Of a DNA stretch of 64,000 nt, positions 1 to 7,026 are shown piece by piece (position 1 is the stretch's first letter; each line of letters opens with the position of its first letter). Both the position numbers and the translations under genes were made by a program. The notes beneath the pieces were generated by a model, which saw only the letters and a list, made by a program, of their open reading frames with translations, was not told where the DNA came from and made no database searches. The DNA is from Qipengyuania gaetbuli (GTDB taxonomy: Bacteria > Pseudomonadota > Alphaproteobacteria > Sphingomonadales > Sphingomonadaceae), in contig NZ_JAIVLR010000002.1 in NCBI RefSeq assembly GCF_020524765.1, positions 770,501 to 834,500 on the forward strand. Reading direction: 5' to 3'.

Positions 1-896
1 TCAACGCCTACAAGCAGGTCGGGCACGAATTCGGTTTTGACATCGCGCAGGTGCTGCTGACGCTCGGCGATTTCGAGGATCACCGTCGCTTCCTCAATAC
101 GCGCAATACCGTTCATCGCCTGCTCGAAGCGGGCGTCATGCCGATCGTGAACGAGAACGACACGATCACGACCGAGGAAATCCGCGTCGGCGACAACGAC
201 CGGCTCGCGGCCAAGGTCGCCCAGATGGTCGGGGCGAGCGACTTCATCATCCTCACCGGCGTCGACGGGCTGTATGACCGCAATCCGGACGATCCGGACG
301 CGCGCTTCGTGGAAGAGGTCGAGGACGTGTCGCAATACATGGATGCGACCAAGGGCAAGAGCACGCTCGGCACGGGCGGGATGGCAACGAAGCTGCAGGC
401 GGCGAACATGGCGCAGGAAGCGGGCGTCACTACGTGGATCGCGCAGGGCGAGGTCGACCGGCCGCTGTCACGTGTGCTGTCAGGCGAGGGCAGGGCCACG
501 AGGGTCATGCCCAATCCCGAACCCCTTTCCGGCTGGGACAGCTGGATCGCCAACCGCTTGCAGATGGCAGGCAGCCTCGTAGTGTCGGAGAAGGTAGCCG
601 ATGAAGTGGCGCAGGGCGGCCGCCCGATCCGCCGGGCGGACGTGGTATCCGCCGACGGCGATTTTACTCGCGGCGACGTGCTGCATGTCTACGACAGCAA
701 GGGCATAGAGCGCGCGCGCGGCCTGTCCGATTTCACCTCGGAAGAACTACGCGTGATGATCAACAACCCCGATACCGATGCCGAACAACTGCTCGGCTAT
801 CGCACCAAGGGCGAGATCATCCGCGACAACAACCTCGTCGCGCTCGATACGCGCCACCTGCTGTGGGACGCGCCCGCAGCGCTCAGCGAAGGCTAG
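1..896 (+). CDS. proB: Glutamate 5-kinase, 5' end outside the window
   Basis: Catalyses ATP-dependent phosphorylation of glutamate to glutamyl-5-phosphate, the first step of proline synthesis in the cytoplasm. The reading frame is open from base 3 to the TAG at 894-896, and the gene begins before the window. The visible part carries the amino-acid-kinase core, with the signatures PIVNENDTI, VGDNDRLAAKVA and LTGVDGLY followed by GTGGMATKLQAA. The last ~75 residues form the C-terminal PUA domain (RADVVSADGDF...GLSDFTSEEL). The full-length family has about 365-375 residues, so roughly 75 N-terminal residues are missing here. It ends 3 nt from the convergent pilin gene with no obvious terminator between them. 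Confidence 0.95.
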   Translation, partial: NAYKQVGHEFGFDIAQVLLTLGDFEDHRRFLNTRNTVHRLLEAGVMPIVNENDTITTEEIRVGDNDRLAAKVAQMVGASDFIILTGVDGLYDRNPDDPDARFVEEVEDVSQYMDATKGKSTLGTGGMATKLQAANMAQEAGVTTWIAQGEVDRPLSRVLSGEGRATRVMPNPEPLSGWDSWIANRLQMAGSLVVSEKVADEVAQGGRPIRRADVVSADGDFTRGDVLHVYDSKGIERARGLSDFTSEELRVMINNPDTDAEQLLGYRTKGEIIRDNNLVALDTRHLLWDAPAALSEG

Positions 897-899
897 GCC

Positions 900-1079
900 T
901 CAGACAGCCGCGTTCGCGCTCGCCATGGCGCTGTCGGCGGTGTTGAAGGTCGTCGAGACCTCGCCGCCCAGCGACTGGAGCGCCGTGATGGAAGCGACCG
1001 CGATAAGCGCGGCGATCAGGCCGTATTCGATGGCCGTCGCACCGCTGCGATCCTGACCCAGGCGTTTGAAGAACTGCAT
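900..1079 (-). CDS. Flp/Fap-type type IVb pilin
   Basis: A 59-residue prepilin of the Flp family, the subunit of Tad-type adhesive pili. The short basic leader MQFFKRLGQDRSG is followed by the hydrophobic mature start ATAIEYGLIAALIAV. The G/ATAIEY junction matches the Flp prepilin-peptidase site, with Glu at mature position 5 and Tyr at 6. The ATG at 1079 is chosen because AGGGAG lies 9 nt upstream; the upstream in-frame codons add a proline/arginine stretch untypical of a leader. No tad, cpa or prepilin peptidase gene is nearby, so assembly would need genes elsewhere. A hairpin lies about 30-50 nt upstream of the start. Confidence 0.9.
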   Translation of the reverse strand: MQFFKRLGQDRSGATAIEYGLIAALIAVASITALQSLGGEVSTTFNTADSAMASANAAV

Positions 1080-1108
1080 CGCAAGCGACTCCCTGAAAGG
1101 CCGGCCCA

Positions 1109-1132
1109 CTCCCGGCAAATATGAGCCGGGAG
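1109..1132 (-). promoter_or_regulatory. Hairpin in the pilin gene leader
   Basis: A perfect 8-bp inverted repeat, CTCCCGGC (1109-1116) and GCCGGGAG (1125-1132), with an 8-nt AT-rich loop, sits 30-53 nt upstream of the pilin start. Further upstream GTTAATC (1135-1141) and GATTAAC (1168-1174) form a second, widely spaced inverted repeat. Either could be a regulatory element of the pilin gene; function is inference. Confidence 0.35.
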
Positions 1133-1189
1133 CGGTTAATCGCGCCTTCCCGATTGCGATTGACGCGGATTAACGATGCGCGCGCCAAC

Positions 1190-1216
1190 GGGCGGCGGGG
1201 ACCTTGCCCGCCGCCC
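1190..1216 (-). terminator. Strong hairpin downstream of the 1240-1557 gene
   Basis: A perfect 10-bp stem, GGGCGGCGGG (1190-1199) with CCCGCCGCCC (1207-1216) around a 7-nt loop, lies 23 nt after the stop of the minus-strand gene at 1240. No real U-run follows on the minus strand, so it may be a weak intrinsic terminator, a transcript-end stabiliser, or both. Confidence 0.4.
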
Positions 1217-1239
1217 GCAGGTTGCAGCGTATCGTCGGC

Positions 1240-1557
1240 CTAGTCGTCTTTCAGGTCGTTTCCGCGATTGGGGTTGCAGGCGAACCCGGGAATCGGGAAC
1301 TGCGTGCGCGGATCGATCTGCGAAGGATCGATCCAGCCCGCAGGCCCGACCAGCTGGCCGTAATTCTGCGTCCGGTAACCGGGATCGCGCGGATCGCCGT
1401 CGAGGTCGTTGAGACCCGAATAGACGCATTCGGACCGGCCATTGATGTCCAGCGGCTGCCCGTTGCCTTTCACTTCCCCTGCAGATGCAGCCGTCCCCGT
1501 CCCAAGGGCAAAAAGCCCAATGGAAACAGCGGCTGCGCGTGTGATGGTCTTGTACAT
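1240..1557 (-). CDS. Small secreted protein of unknown function
   Basis: Product unrecognised, 105 residues. The N-terminus is a classical Sec signal: MYKTITRAAAVSIGLFALG, then a small-residue cleavage region GTAASAGE near residue 27. The mature part is short, polar and rich in Asp, Gly, Pro and Asn, with two cysteines (near ECVYSG and FACNPN) that could form one disulfide in the periplasm. The ATG at 1557 is preceded by AGAGG at suitable distance. It stands alone, divergent from bamD and followed by a strong hairpin. It could be a lineage-specific envelope protein; no function can be assigned from the sequence. Confidence 0.7.
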   Translation of the reverse strand: MYKTITRAAAVSIGLFALGTGTAASAGEVKGNGQPLDINGRSECVYSGLNDLDGDPRDPGYRTQNYGQLVGPAGWIDPSQIDPRTQFPIPGFACNPNRGNDLKDD

Positions 1558-1719
1558 GGCTTCACCTCTCTCGAAGAAAGTACTGAAGCGACCTGTCGTT
1601 TTTTGGATTGCCGCGACTCTCTCTCTCGCCGCGGCGCAGGGAAAATACGCCTTTCACCCGAAAAATCCAGCATCGGGAGGGGAAGGGCGCGATGATGGTG
1701 GAAGCCGTGACAACTTCAC

Positions 1720-1748
1720 TTGGCGTTCAGCGGGGGTCTGGTTATAGG
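1720..1748 (+). promoter_or_regulatory. Candidate promoter directly in front of bamD
   Basis: TTGGCG (1720-1725) and TATAGG (1743-1748) are separated by 17 bp, resembling a housekeeping -35/-10 pair. Initiation 7-10 nt downstream would fall at about 1755-1758, at the bamD ATG itself, giving an almost leaderless mRNA. Alternatively bamD is transcribed from farther upstream. Inferred by eye. Confidence 0.3.
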
Positions 1749-1757
1749 CTCGCCACC

Positions 1758-2561
1758 ATGACGACCCATTCGCGTATCGCTCGCAAGCTCGCCCTCGGTG
1801 CCCTTATCGGTGCCACGCTCGTAACTGCCGGCTGCGCCAGCCGCGGCGGGGATGGGCCGAAGGATACTGCATACGTCGCCCGCGATGTCGAAACGCTCTA
1901 TGCCGAAGCCAAGGGCCGGCTCGATCGCAACCAGCCGCAGCTTGCCGCCGCGCTGTTCGACGAGGTGGAGCGCCAGCACCCCTATTCGCCCTGGGCCCGC
2001 CGCGCACAGTTGATGAGCGCATTCAGCTATTACGTCGCGCGCGATTACAACAAGTCGGTCGCCTCGGCGCAGCGCTTCCTGTCGATCCACCCCGGCAACA
2101 AGGACGCGCCTTATGCCTACTACCTGATCGCGCTCAGCTATTACGAGCAGATCAGCGACGTGCAGCGCGACCAGAAGGTTACCGAGCAGGCGCTCACCGC
2201 GCTGCGCGAACTCGACCGCCGTTTCCCGCAGACCGAATATGCTGCCGACGCCCGCCTCAAGATCGACCTCGTGCGCGATCACCTGGCAGGCAAGGAAATG
2301 GAGATCGGCCGCTTCTACGAACGGTCGGGCAAGTGGATTGCCGCCCAGATCCGCTTCCAGAACGTGGTCGAGAACTACCAGACCACCAGCCATGCGCCCG
2401 AAGCGCTCTACCGCCTCACGGAAACCAGCCTCGCACTCGGCATTCCGCAGGAAGCGGTGAAATATGCCGCCGTCCTCGGTGCCAACTACCCGGGCAGCGA
2501 ATGGTACGACAAGGCGTACGAGCTGGTGCAGGACCACGCAGCCGGCGTCACCGCCAGCTAA
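1758..2561 (+). CDS. bamD: Outer membrane assembly lipoprotein BamD
   Basis: Periplasm-facing lipoprotein of the BAM complex that inserts beta-barrel proteins into the outer membrane. The 267 residues start with a lipoprotein signal ending in the lipobox VTAGC, followed by TPR-like helical repeats (for example DRNQPQLAAALFDEVERQHP and YNKSVASAQRFLSIHPGN), the usual BamD/ComL layout. The ATG at 1758 gives the best signal peptide; an in-frame ATG at 1692 has a better Shine-Dalgarno (GGGAGGGGAAGG) but would put 22 extra residues before it. In sphingomonads bamD is often close to recN; here a DUF465-nhaA-alx group lies between them. Confidence 0.93.
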   Translation: MTTHSRIARKLALGALIGATLVTAGCASRGGDGPKDTAYVARDVETLYAEAKGRLDRNQPQLAAALFDEVERQHPYSPWARRAQLMSAFSYYVARDYNKSVASAQRFLSIHPGNKDAPYAYYLIALSYYEQISDVQRDQKVTEQALTALRELDRRFPQTEYAADARLKIDLVRDHLAGKEMEIGRFYERSGKWIAAQIRFQNVVENYQTTSHAPEALYRLTETSLALGIPQEAVKYAAVLGANYPGSEWYDKAYELVQDHAAGVTAS

Positions 2562-2584
2562 GGCCGAATATCGCGAAAATTTTT

Positions 2585-2754
2585 TCCGGACCTTGAAACC
2601 GGATCGCTTTGGTCGCATTTAGTCAATGCGGACCGGGCCCCTCTGGCGTGCGCCTCTTGTGCGAACGTGATGTCGGACCGCATCGGACAACCGATGCGTG
2701 CTGGCAGGCCCTTTCCCCTCCCCTCCCAGCCTACCGGCCCATCGGCTGTCCGAT
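2585..2754 (+). promoter_or_regulatory. Structured, possibly switching RNA leader upstream of DUF465-nhaA-alx
   Basis: Four stems can be read in 170 nt: TCCGG/CCGGA (2585-2589 with 2599-2603); GGTCGCATT with AATGC-g-GACC (2611-2619 with 2625-2634, one bulge); a perfect 8-bp stem CGCATCGG/CCGATGCG with an ACAA loop (2679-2698); and ATCGG/CCGAT (2741-2754). ATCGGACA at 2682-2689 is also exactly complementary to TGTCCGAT at 2747-2754, so the third and fourth stems could be exchanged for a long-range pairing. The region ends 30 nt before the DUF465 start. A regulatory role is inference. Confidence 0.4.
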
Positions 2755-2783
2755 CGACATAAGCCTCGATTTCGGAGACTATG

Positions 2784-2957
2784 ATGACGGCCCGTACTTT
2801 CAGACTGACCCAGATCCACCAGCGGATTGACGAGCGCCTGCGCAGCGAAATGCGCAAGCGCGTGCCCGACTGGCTGGAGGTCTCCCGCCTCAAGAAAATG
2901 AAGCTGCGCGCCAAGGATGCGCTCCACCGTTTGGCCAAGCGCGCCAAGCCTGCCTGA
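2784..2957 (+). CDS. DUF465 (YdcH-like) small basic protein
   Basis: 57 residues, very basic and helical, with the characteristic DUF465 ending VSRLKKMKLRAKDALHRL. Members are short cytoplasmic coiled-coil proteins of unknown function, common in alphaproteobacteria. Two adjacent ATGs (2781, 2784) are possible; 2784 is preferred because GGAG at 2774-2777 is then 6 nt upstream. It lies between the structured leader and nhaA; a hairpin 15 nt after its stop may separate it from nhaA or regulate read-through. It is too short for many gene finders, but the frame, ribosome site and family signature agree. Confidence 0.75.
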   Translation: MTARTFRLTQIHQRIDERLRSEMRKRVPDWLEVSRLKKMKLRAKDALHRLAKRAKPA

Positions 2958-2972
2958 CGGCAGCGAACGGGG

Positions 2973-3013
2973 GCCGTCGCGCGCTTCTCCCCCCATAAGC
3001 GGCGCGCGGCGGC
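2973..3013 (+). terminator. 12-bp hairpin between the DUF465 gene and nhaA
   Basis: GCCGTCGCGCGC (2973-2984) pairs with GCGCGCGGCGGC (3002-3013) over 12 positions with one G-U, around a 17-nt C-rich loop. After 7 nt comes a T-rich tract (ATTTTCCTTTT, 3019-3029). It could be an intrinsic terminator of the DUF465 transcript, or an attenuator or leader element for nhaA, whose ATG is 41 nt further on. Confidence 0.5.
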
Positions 3014-3054
3014 TGCCCATTTTCCTTTTCACCCTCAGATCGTCGGAGACGACC

Positions 3055-4245
3055 ATGGTCCAGGCCATTGCACCCTTGCTGCGCGACTTCCTGCAAAAGG
3101 AATCGGCGGGCGGCATCGTATTGATTTTCGCAGCGCTGCTGGCGCTTGCGGTCGCCAATTCGCCCCTGCTGGGGGCCTACCAGGACCTGCTCGATACCGG
3201 CGTGGTGGTCGGCATAGGCAGCTTCGTCATCGACAAGCCCCTGCTGCTCTGGATCAACGACGGCCTGATGGCCGTGTTCTTCTTCCTCGTCGGCCTGGAG
3301 GTTAAGCGCGAGATATTCGAAGGCCAGCTTTCAAGCTGGGACAAGGCCTCCCTGCCGCTGGTCGCCGCGATCGGCGGCATGGCCATTCCAGCCCTTATCT
3401 TCCTGTCGCTGAATGCCGGATCGCCCGAGACGATCAACGGCTGGGCGATCCCCGCTGCCACTGACATCGCTTTTGCGCTGGGTATCCTTTCGCTGCTCGG
3501 ACCGCGCGTGCCGGTCGCACTCAAGGCTCTGCTGCTGGCAATTGCCGTCATCGACGACATCGGCGCCATCGCCATCATCGCGCTGTTCTATTCGGGTGAA
3601 CTCGATACCGGCATGCTCGGCGCGGCAGCCATCGTCTTCGTGGTCATGCTGGCCGTGGGAAGGGCGCGGGTCCAGTCCACCATCCCCTATATCCTGCTGG
3701 CGATCCTGATGTGGGCCTTCGTCCTGAAGTCGGGCGTCCATGCGACGCTGGCAGGCGTGGCCGCCGCGATGACGGTGCCGCTTGATCCCAAGAGCGATCA
3801 CGGCCCGCTGGAAACGATGGAGCATGCGCTCCATCCCTGGGTCGCCTTCCTCGTGATCCCGATCTTCGGCTTTGCCAATGCCGGGGTGACGCTGTTCGGC
3901 CTGTCGCCGTCGGCGCTGCTCGAGCCGCTGCCGCTCGGCATCGCGCTCGGCCTGTTGCTGGGCAAGCAGATCGGCATTTTCGGCTTTGCCTATGCTGCCG
4001 TAAAGCTGCGCATTGCCAGCCTGCCGGAAGACGTCAGCTGGCGGCAGGTCCACGGCATGAGCCTGTTGGCCGCCATCGGTTTCACCATGAGCCTGTTCAT
4101 CGGCAATCTCGCCTTTGCGGATCCGCTCCTGATCGACGCCGTCAAGATCGGTGTCCTGTCGGGATCGACCATTGCCGCGATCGCCGGTTACCTTCTTCTC
4201 AGCCGCGCGCTCCCGAAGGACGCGCATTCGGAAAGCACTGAATGA
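3055..4245 (+). CDS. nhaA: Na+/H+ antiporter NhaA
   Basis: Inner-membrane antiporter exchanging internal Na+ (and Li+) for external H+, used for sodium and alkaline-pH homeostasis. At 396 residues it has the normal NhaA length and the hydrophobic multi-helix profile. The two essential aspartates appear as VIDDIG (residues 167-168), equivalent to D163/D164 of E. coli, and PAATDIAFALG holds the counterpart of D133. The ATG at 3055 has GGAG 7 nt upstream; longer upstream starts lack one. Its stop overlaps the next start as ATGA, so the TerC/Alx protein is translationally coupled. A strong hairpin precedes it. Confidence 0.96.
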   Translation: MVQAIAPLLRDFLQKESAGGIVLIFAALLALAVANSPLLGAYQDLLDTGVVVGIGSFVIDKPLLLWINDGLMAVFFFLVGLEVKREIFEGQLSSWDKASLPLVAAIGGMAIPALIFLSLNAGSPETINGWAIPAATDIAFALGILSLLGPRVPVALKALLLAIAVIDDIGAIAIIALFYSGELDTGMLGAAAIVFVVMLAVGRARVQSTIPYILLAILMWAFVLKSGVHATLAGVAAAMTVPLDPKSDHGPLETMEHALHPWVAFLVIPIFGFANAGVTLFGLSPSALLEPLPLGIALGLLLGKQIGIFGFAYAAVKLRIASLPEDVSWRQVHGMSLLAAIGFTMSLFIGNLAFADPLLIDAVKIGVLSGSTIAAIAGYLLLSRALPKDAHSESTE

Positions 4246-5288
4246 TGGAATTCCTGTTTACAGACTGGCTCGGAACCCCGGTATGGTTCTGGGCCGCCTT
4301 CATCACGATCGTCATTGCGCTGACCGCCTTCGACCTCGGCATCCTGCACAAGGAGGACAAGGAACTCGGCATCGGCGAAAGCCTGAAACTGTCCGTCTTC
4401 TACATCGGCGTGGCGCTGCTGTTCGGCGCCTGGGTCTGGGTCGAACGCGGTGCATCGGCGGGTATGGAATATTACACCGGCTTCTTCATCGAAAAGGCGC
4501 TGTCGATCGACAACGTCTTCGTGATCAGCCTCATCTTCACCTACTTCGCGATCCCTGCGAAATATCAGTATCGCGCGCTGCTGTGGGGCATCATGGCGGT
4601 CATCGTCCTGCGCGGCCTGATGATCGCGGGCGGGGCGGCCCTGCTGGCGGAAGCCTACTGGGTGCTCTACCTGTTCGCCGCCTTCCTGATCGTGACCGGC
4701 ATCAAGATGTTCTTCGCCGGTGACGAGCCGATGGACGTCGGCAAGAACCCGGTGATCCGCTGGATCAGCAAGCATATGCGGGTGACCAAGGAACTGCACG
4801 ACCAGCACTTCTTCGTGAAGGTCCCCGACAGCAAGACCGGCAAGCTGGTGACGGCGGCCACGCCGCTGTTCCTGGCGCTGGTGGTGATCAACCTTGCCGA
4901 CCTCGTCTTCGCGCTCGACAGCGTGCCGGCGATCTTCGCGATCACGACCGACACCTTCATCGTTTACACCTCGAACATTTTCGCCATCCTCGGCCTGCGC
5001 GCGCTCTATTTCGCGCTCGCCGCGATGGTTCACCGCTTCCACTACCTCAAGTATGCCCTGGCAGCGGTGCTGGTGTTCATCGGCAGCAAGATCTTCGTGA
5101 CCGACTTCTTGCTCGACGGCGGCAAGCTGCCGGCCTGGATCAGCCTTGGCGTGACCTTCGGCCTGATCGCGGCGGGCGTCCTCTATTCGCTGTGGAAGAC
5201 CCGCGGCGCGGAGGAACCGAACTGGCCCGCAGGCCCCGAAAGCAGCACCCCTGCGGAAGCTGTTGCTAACGGAACAAAGGGTGGATGA
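4242..5288 (+). CDS. alx: TerC/Alx-family membrane protein, probable Mn2+ exporter
   Basis: 348-residue integral membrane protein with about nine transmembrane segments. The TerC signature is clear: acidic residues in helices (ALTAFDLGILHKED, EKALSIDNVFVIS, FALDSVPAIFAIT) as in E. coli Alx, which is induced by alkali and linked to manganese export. The C-terminus adds a ~30-residue hydrophilic tail after the last helix. It overlaps nhaA by 4 nt (ATGA), making a two-gene cation module. TerC genes are often controlled by Mn2+- or pH-sensing leaders; no yybP-ykoY consensus was recognised here, but a structured leader lies upstream of the operon. Whether the substrate is manganese cannot be told from sequence. 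Confidence 0.88.
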   Translation: MMEFLFTDWLGTPVWFWAAFITIVIALTAFDLGILHKEDKELGIGESLKLSVFYIGVALLFGAWVWVERGASAGMEYYTGFFIEKALSIDNVFVISLIFTYFAIPAKYQYRALLWGIMAVIVLRGLMIAGGAALLAEAYWVLYLFAAFLIVTGIKMFFAGDEPMDVGKNPVIRWISKHMRVTKELHDQHFFVKVPDSKTGKLVTAATPLFLALVVINLADLVFALDSVPAIFAITTDTFIVYTSNIFAILGLRALYFALAAMVHRFHYLKYALAAVLVFIGSKIFVTDFLLDGGKLPAWISLGVTFGLIAAGVLYSLWKTRGAEEPNWPAGPESSTPAEAVANGTKGG

Positions 5289-5322
5289 CGCAGGCCGCCG
5301 GGTGGGCTAGGAACAGCTTCCG

Positions 5323-6987
5323 ATGCTCACCCGGCTGGCCATCCGCAATATCGTCCTGATCGACGCGCTCGACCTCAAGTTCGGGCGTGGTCTCGGCGTG
5401 CTGACGGGCGAGACGGGGGCGGGCAAGTCGATCCTGCTGGATTCGCTCGGCCTCGTGCTCGGCAACCGTGCCGACAGCGGGCTGGTGCGCGCGGGCGAGG
5501 AAAAGGCAAGCGTCACCGCCAGCTTCGATTTCGCGGTCCTGCCGCAGGGCATCGCCGAATTGCTGGACGATGCCGATATCGAGATCGAGGAGGGCGAACC
5601 TCTCATCCTGCGTCGCCAGCTGAAGGCGGACGGGAAGAGCAAGGCCTTCGTCAACGACCAGTCGGTCAGCGTGGGTCTGCTGCGCGAACTTGCCGGTTTT
5701 CTCGTCGAACTGCATGGCCAGCACGATGATCGCGGGCTGGTAAATCCGCGCGGCCACCGCGCGCTGCTCGACCGGTTTGCAGGGGCGGAAACTGCGCGGG
5801 TGGAACAGGCCTGGGCCAAGTGGCGCGGGGCCGAAGACCAGCTGGCACGCGCGCGGGCCGCGCTCGAACAGGCCAAGCTGGACCAGGACCTCCTGCTCGC
5901 GCATCTGGCCGAACTTACCTCGCTCGAACCGCAGGCCGGGGAAGAGGCGCGCCTCGCCGAAACCCGCGCCTCGATGCAGAAGGGCGAGAAGCTGTCGGGC
6001 GATCTGGAGGAACTGCGCCACATCTGGGAAGGCTCGGATTCGCCGCTCGCCGCCCTGCGCGTGGCAGCACGCCGGCTCGATCGGATCGCGCCGGAACATC
6101 CTTTGCTCGCCGATGCGCTGGCGGCGCTCGACCGCGCGGTGATCGAGGCCGGAGAGGCGGAGGACAAGCTGCAAGCCGCCGCCGATGCGCTGGAACACGA
6201 TCCGCAGGCGCTGGAGGCCGCGGAAACGCGCCTGTTCGAACTGCGCGCGCTCGCTCGCAAGCATCGCTGCGAGGTGGACGAACTGCCCGAGAAGATGCGC
6301 GAGATGCGCAGCCAGCTCGATTCCATCGAAGGCGGCGAGGCCGAACTGGACGCTCTCGAGGCGGCGGCGAAGGATGCGGGCAATCGCTACCGCGCCGAGG
6401 CAGAGGCACTGCACGCGAACCGCGTGGCGGCCGCGATGCGGCTGGACGAGGCGGTGGCGCGCGAACTCGCCCCGCTCAAGCTCGACGCGGCGCGCTTCCA
6501 TACCGCTGTTGCCGAATTGCCCGAGGAACGCTGGGGCGCGCACGGCATGGACAGCGTCGAATTCCTGATCGCAACCAATCCGGGTGCCGATTTCGCACCG
6601 CTCAACAAGATCGCCAGCGGCGGGGAGCTCTCGCGCTTCATCCTCGCGCTGAAAGTCGCTCTGGCGGAGCAGGGCGGGGCGGCGACGGTAATCTTCGACG
6701 AAATCGACCGCGGCGTCGGCGGCGCGGTGGCAAGCGCGATCGGCGAACGGCTGGCGCGCCTTGCCGATGGCGGGCAATTGCTGGCCGTGACCCACTCACC
6801 CCAGGTCGCGGCACGCGGGGTGACGCATTACATGATCGCCAAGTCCTCCGAAGGCACCGTCACCAAGACCAGCGTATCGCTGCTCGACGATGCGGGGCGG
6901 CAGGAGGAAATCGCCCGGATGCTGTCAGGCGCTGAAGTCACGCCCGAGGCGCGGGCGCAGGCGGACCGCTTGCTGGAAAAAGCCTGA
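5323..6987 (+). CDS. recN: DNA repair ATPase RecN
   Basis: SMC-like cytoplasmic ATPase acting in double-strand break repair. It has 554 residues, normal for RecN. The Walker A (TGETGAGKSILLDS) is near residue 30, a long charged coiled-coil middle region (about 155-370) follows, and the C-terminal head has the ABC signature ASGGELSRF and Walker B (TVIFDEIDRGVGG). The ATG at 5323 fits the family start MLTRLAIRNIVLID, with AGGA about 10 nt upstream. It is separated from the upstream alx gene by 34 nt and from the downstream lipoprotein gene by 39 nt, so all may be co-transcribed. I saw no GTTC-N7-GTTC LexA box just in front. Confidence 0.96.
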   Translation: MLTRLAIRNIVLIDALDLKFGRGLGVLTGETGAGKSILLDSLGLVLGNRADSGLVRAGEEKASVTASFDFAVLPQGIAELLDDADIEIEEGEPLILRRQLKADGKSKAFVNDQSVSVGLLRELAGFLVELHGQHDDRGLVNPRGHRALLDRFAGAETARVEQAWAKWRGAEDQLARARAALEQAKLDQDLLLAHLAELTSLEPQAGEEARLAETRASMQKGEKLSGDLEELRHIWEGSDSPLAALRVAARRLDRIAPEHPLLADALAALDRAVIEAGEAEDKLQAAADALEHDPQALEAAETRLFELRALARKHRCEVDELPEKMREMRSQLDSIEGGEAELDALEAAAKDAGNRYRAEAEALHANRVAAAMRLDEAVARELAPLKLDAARFHTAVAELPEERWGAHGMDSVEFLIATNPGADFAPLNKIASGGELSRFILALKVALAEQGGAATVIFDEIDRGVGGAVASAIGERLARLADGGQLLAVTHSPQVAARGVTHYMIAKSSEGTVTKTSVSLLDDAGRQEEIARMLSGAEVTPEARAQADRLLEKA

Positions 6988-7026
6988 TTGCAGGCACTTG
7001 GCCGGGACTTGCGCGTTTCCCGCAGC

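Noticed and set aside
1135-1174. CtrA box upstream of the pilin gene
   Set aside because: TTAA occurs twice but not at the TTAA-N7-TTAA distance; only a widely spaced inverted repeat remains.
2592-2598. CTTGAAA as a sigma-32 -35 element
   Set aside because: No matching CCCCATNT -10 at 11-14 bp; the seven bases also form part of a hairpin loop in the leader.
5289-5322. LexA box in front of recN
   Set aside because: GAAC occurs near 5270 and 5309, but not as GTTC-N7-GTTC or its complement.
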